Source: Hawksworthiomyces lignivorus (lineage: Eukaryota > Ascomycota > Sordariomycetes > Ophiostomatales > Ophiostomataceae). From it: a stretch of 64,000 bases of DNA. The position numbers were made by a program, and so were the translations under genes. Shown here in pieces: positions 60,219 through 64,000 of this stretch; positions within the stretch are counted from its first letter, which is position 1; each line of letters begins with the position of its first letter. The notes below the pieces were generated by a model that did no database searches, was not told the origin of the DNA, and saw only the letters and a program-made list of their open reading frames with translations. The stretch lies in the NCBI GenBank assembly GCA_002917075.1, contig NTMA01000013.1, positions 310,001 through 374,000 on the forward strand, written 5' to 3'.

Positions 60219-61455
60219 GCTGCGATGCTGCCGCAGACGTCATACTTCCCAGAGCGGCGCCACTCGACCGGCGAGGTGGACGCGGATGCTCACACGCAGC
60301 TGCGGCGGGACGACCTGCTCGACCTGGAGAGCGGCACCGGCGACGAAGGAGACCGCCGCAGGGACGAGGAGGAAGCGGTTGCCGCGGACGACGACGCTGA
60401 GCGCCCGCCGCCGCTGGATTCTCGCGGCGACGGCGACCGGTACGGCGACGGAGGCCAGGAGACCGGCAGCGGCGCCGGTGGTTTCTACGAGGACGGCCGA
60501 GAGCGGCAGCAGGAAGAACAGCAGCAGCAGCACCAGCAGCCGGTGGACCTGCTCGGCGACCTAGACGAGCGGGGCGCCGCGAGGACGGAGGACGACGAGG
60601 AGCGCGAGGAGCGGGCGCGCAACGAGCTGTTCGAGCAGCAGCTGCGCGGCGAGCGGCCGGTAGACTTTGACATCCAGGTGCACACGCCCGAGGTGTTTCT
60701 GTACGACTACGGGGTGGTGGTGATCTGGGGCATGTCGGAGGCGCAGGAGCAGCGGTTCCTCAAAGAGCTGGCCAAGTTCGAGACGGAGAAGCTGGCGGCG
60801 GACGACGTGGAGGCGGAGTTCTTCAACTTTTACTACACGCGCGAGTACCAGGCGCGCATCTACAACGACTTTATCGCGCTGCGCGACAAGGGCAACTACA
60901 TGACCAAGCTGGCCATCTCGCACGCGCTCGCGCAGAGCGTCAAGACGTCGCTCTTTGAGGAGCTGATCGCGTCGACCATCGACACGTGCAAGGACATCCC
61001 AACGCAGATCGCGCTGACAGGCACCATCGCGCTGAGCCGCACGCAGATCAACATGCAGATCGGCGAGCTCTTCATCCTGCGCATCAACATCCACCTCAAC
61101 GGCTCCGTCCTCGACACGCCCGAGCTCTTCTGGGTCGAGCCCCAGCTCGAGCCCGTCTACCAGGCCGTGCGCAGCTACCTCGAGATGGACCAGCGCGTCG
61201 GCCTGCTGACCCAGCGCCTCGACGTCATCGCCGACCTGCTGGCCGTGCTCAAGGAGCAGCTGAGCCACGGCCACGGAGAGAAGCTCGAGTGGATCGGTGA
61301 GTCTTTTTATATGCGAATGCGTTCCTGCCCCTCTGCGGCCGCCCCCCCCTCCCACCCTCTGACAGCTGCTGACGCAATTTACAGTGATTATTCTCATTGC
61401 CGCCGAGATTCTCGTGGCTGCCATCAACATTGTTGTCGACTTGTACGCTGGTTAA
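59154..61455 (+). CDS. RMD1: RMD1-type DUF155 membrane protein
   Basis: Two exons (59154-61296 and 61385-61455) encode 737 residues. Residues 1-245 are Pro/Ser-rich. A basic conserved stretch follows (KADRARLPRVTAYCTANRYE), then Gln-, Asp- and Gly-rich low complexity (about 310-500). The DUF155/YagE domain begins near 503 (VDFDIQVHTPEVFLYDYGVV) and includes YTREYQARIYNDFIALRDKG. The second exon supplies the C-terminal transmembrane helix (VIILIAAEILVAAINIVVD), as in yeast Rmd1, Rmd8 and relatives. In yeast rmd genes are needed for meiotic nuclear division; the biochemical role is not settled. The intron is 88 nt with a GCTGACG branch point. Reading through the intron would give a longer unspliced frame, but that loses the conserved C-terminus. 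Confidence 0.9.
60186..60218 (+). repeat. CAG trinucleotide repeat in RMD1
   Basis: Ten CAG codons followed by CAA encode a run of 11 Gln inside a disordered region of RMD1. Further short CAG runs occur at about 60516-60543. Slippage-prone length variation between strains is expected. Confidence 0.85.
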
Positions 61456-61905
61456 TGATACAAGGGGTTTCCTTCTGTGCTTTTAGTTTTGGCGTTTGCC
61501 TCATTATCGTAGCAGCCTGTTATTCTCTTGTGTCACTTCGCATTCTAGACGGAGACAAAAGTTACTATGGCACTTTCCCCTGTGTTTTGGTGCATACTGC
61601 GTACCCATTTGCTTTTTTTTTTTTTTTTTTTTTTTTTTTTGAGAAAGACCCGGTGTGCCTCACAGCATGTAATTTACTATGATACCTGAATTTTTACGTC
61701 TTTCTCTTGCAACAAATTTACAGAGTCTTCTGCCCGTTTGCATCTCATTGTTATTTCCACAATATGGTGTGAAGTCGTATGGTTCATTTCTAAATGCTCT
61801 GGTATAAAATACATACCGTATCGTCCTTGCATATACTCGTACACCAATCATGCTGTCCTTTTTTTTTTTTTTTTTTTGGACGCACCTCCGCCTCTATGTG
61901 CTGTT
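61456..61905. terminator. Convergent 3' region RMD1 / mL43 with T28 and T19 tracts
   Basis: 450 bp between convergent stops. T28 (61613-61640) and T19 (61859-61877) lie on the plus strand. Both genes must end their transcripts here. The tracts may contribute to 3'-end formation, which is inferred from position. Confidence 0.5.
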
Positions 61906-62477
61906 TTACACCTTCATTCCGAAGCCATGGTACGGGCTCCATACGCCACGTACACTGGCATTGATACTGCTGACGGGCTTGCTGAACTTCTTGTTCGTCT
62001 CGCCCGTAGAGTCACGCAGCAGCTCGGCCTTCTTCAGGATCTGGTTGGGGTCCATGTTGCGCACGCAGATCGAGCGCTCACGGCCGTTGATGTAGTGGCC
62101 GACAATGACGGGGTGCCGCGACGGCCGGGGCGAGACGGTGAACTCGATCTCGGGATTCTGCGCGGCGAACTTGGCCAGCTTGTGCTTGACGAAGGCGCTG
62201 AAGAGATGTTGAGTTAGTTCGGCTGTGAAATCTCTTGCAGCATAATTTACGATTGCAATGAGAATGTCAGAGCGCTGCACCTACTTCATTCCTCTGGAGC
62301 TGCCCGCCCAGTCGCAGTAGTGAAAGTCGAGCTTGCGGCACTGAAGGATGAAGGCGCCGAGGCCATTCTGGTTCAAAGAGTTAGCGGTGTTTCCAAGGCA
62401 AGCAAAATTAGACCTCATGGGATTATGTGTTTACTCACCCGGCCCACGGAAACCTGTGGTAATGCTCGTATGGTCAT
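61906..62477 (-). CDS. MRPL51: Mitochondrial large ribosomal subunit protein mL43
   Basis: Three exons (62477-62439, 62367-62285, 62197-61906) encode 137 residues, the usual length for fungal mL43 (yeast Mrpl51). The L51/S25/CI-B8 thioredoxin-like domain is complete: GLGAFILQCRKLDFHYCDWA, SSRGM, then FVKHKLAKFAAQNPEIEFTV, HPVIVGHYINGRERSICVRN. The C-terminus reads ASVRGVWSPYHGFGMKV. Donors are GTGAGT and GTAGGT; branch points are CGCTAAC and ACTAAC. It is a structural protein of the mitochondrial ribosome. It diverges from the U1-70K gene. Confidence 0.92.
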
Positions 62478-62863
62478 GACGTGCTGGCCAACAACAAGAG
62501 CATCGCCGCTATTCGACCTGCTCCAAGAGAAAGAAATCGATCGCGTGGTTTCACTGAAGCTTTCGGTATAATTTTTTTGAGGCTGAGGTAAGCGTCACGT
62601 GAGCTATCGCGAGCCAATTAGGTGCGGAAATTGGATACAGCGCTAAGAAAAAGGTTGCAGTGCGTGTTGTGGCCTCGGAAGGGAAAGGTGCAGAAAGGTA
62701 CCTAATTTGCTTTGGTATTTTGTAGTTTTTTCCCATCTTCTCATAGCTTCTCCTTCTCATCCTTTCGTTTTCATCATCACCGTCTCTCGAGAGAGGCGAA
62801 GCCATTTTTATTTTCCTTCGCCCCATTTCCTCCCTTTTGCGCTGCTTCCTTTGTTCTTCTACG
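62478..62863. promoter_or_regulatory. Divergent promoter mL43 / U1-70K
   Basis: Only 386 bp lie between the two start codons, so both promoters must share this interval. The side next to U1-70K is T/C-rich on the coding strand. Confidence 0.65.
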
Positions 62864-64000
62864 ATGACCGACAAACTCCCGCCTCAGCTTCTTGCGCTCT
62901 TCGCGCCGCGTCCGCCTCTGCGCTGGGTGCCTCCCGTCGATCACGCGCCGGAACAGCGCCACACCGCGCCCGTATCCGGTGTGGCCCAGTTCTTGCCCGT
63001 CCTCAAGGAGTACAAGGATAACGATGGCTACGTGCCTACAGAGAGCTGGCTGCAGAGGCGCGACCGCAAAGCCGAAGAGCACAAGGTCGAGGTCGAGAAG
63101 AGACTGGAAGAGGGGCCTAAAATCTGTTCGTCTTTTTCCTTCCTTTGGTTCTTTCGTCTTCTTCTGCATCTATGAATAAATGTGGTGATTTCAATCTATG
63201 CTGACACTTCTCAGATCAACCAAGCGAGGATCCTAATATCCGCGGCGACGCGTTCAAGACGCTGATCGTTGCGCGCCTAAGTTATGAAGCAAATGAGCAG
63301 GACCTGGAGCGCGAGTTCGGGCGGTACGGCCAGATCGAGCGTGTATGTTCATCCTCTCTCCTTCTCTCATGATCCAATGTAACTTGGTCTCTCTCCTGGC
63401 CCAGACTAACTTACGTTTCCTGCAGATCCGCATAGTCAAGGACACTCACGCCAACGAGAAGGGAAACAAGAAGCGGAAACCGCACCGAGGATACGCATTT
63501 GTCGTCTTTGACCGCGAAAAAGATATGAGAGGTAATGAACCACACCAGACCAAGCCAGGAACCGCCGTGTCGGTTCTGACGTCCTTATGTCACTTACATG
63601 AATTTCTGTTTTCTTCACTTCTGCCCATCTTCTATCCCTCATCACGTCCATATTCCCCGTTCCCCGTTTCCCTCCATTCTTGAGGCAGGTATGATTAGAG
63701 AGAGAAACTGGTAAGGCAATACTGACAACGCGCTCCGCTGCGCAATCAAACAGCTGCCCTAGACGCTTGTGATGGCATTCGTATCAAAGACCGTCGCATC
63801 AAGGTAGACGTGGAGCGGGGCCGGACAGTTAAAGGCTGGAAGCCCCGCCGCCTGGGTGGAGGTCTTGGTGGCCGTGGGTATACCAAGGCCGCTTTGGGGC
63901 AACCCATAGGTGGCCGTGGTGGAGGTGGATTTGGTGGTGGTGGTGGTGGTGGTGGTGGTCCTGGTGGTGGATTCCGATCTGGTGGTGGCTTCCGCGGAAG
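62864..64000 (+). CDS. SNP1: U1 snRNP 70 kDa protein, 5' part (runs off right edge)
   Basis: Four exons are visible (62864-63125, 63215-63342, 63426-63531, 63754-64000), coding 247 residues before the edge. The N-terminus ([20 protein letters not shown]) is the U1-70K N-terminal region that contacts the Sm core. The RRM spans about residues 101-180, with RNP2 LIVARL (104-109) and RNP1 RGYAFVVF (151-158). The family signature [20 protein letters not shown], then LGGRGY, follows. A Gly-rich tail with nine consecutive GGT codons begins at 63933. The protein binds U1 snRNA stem-loop 1 and helps 5' splice-site recognition. All three introns keep phase. The C-terminal part lies outside the window. 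Confidence 0.95.

Overview
The window is nuclear DNA of a filamentous ascomycete (Pezizomycotina). The evidence is a velvet-family regulator, a fungal siderophore-type transporter and a vWA/RING protein of filamentous fungi, together with many short introns (about 60-140 nt) that carry CTAAC/CTGAC branch points and GTRNGN donors. A Sordariomycete is my guess at class level, with low confidence. I saw no prokaryotic feature, insertion sequence, CRISPR array, rRNA or convincing tRNA. All exon coordinates were joined by hand, and every complete gene model adds up to a whole number of codons.

Left half (1-38.9 kb) is gene-poor. It has only three recognisable genes, all on the minus strand: the N-terminal part of velC, cut by the left edge (1-1321); a siderophore-iron-transporter-type MFS protein (16806-19168); and a RING/PH-like/vWA protein (21660-25474). 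Between them lie two deserts of about 15.5 kb (1322-16805) and 13.4 kb (25475-38911). The first contains coding-like islands: a two-exon candidate at 6204-6572, a three-exon 3' end at 7437-7858, and a 59-codon ORF at 10264. The second holds a dense cluster of the 9-mer TACTCCGTA/TACGGAGTA.

Right half (38.9-64 kb) is gene-dense and housekeeping in character. In order it holds CCT8 (-), an NHP10-like HMG-box protein (+), a PARN/Triman-like DEDDh exonuclease (+), mitoribosomal mL46 (-), a RING-PHD protein of the PHRF1/Asr1 type (-), an atypical SDR (-), cytosolic ribosomal eL43 (-), a saccharopine-dehydrogenase-like oxidoreductase (+), an RMD1/DUF155 protein (+), mitoribosomal mL43 (-) and U1-70K (+), the last cut by the right edge. 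CCT8/NHP10, eL43/SCCPDH-like and mL43/U1-70K are divergent pairs with 0.39-0.92 kb between start codons. PARN-like/mL46 and RMD1/mL43 are convergent.

The genes do not form one pathway. The right half is a block of protein-folding, translation, splicing and chromatin genes. The left half is regulatory or accessory, with unusually long non-coding flanks.
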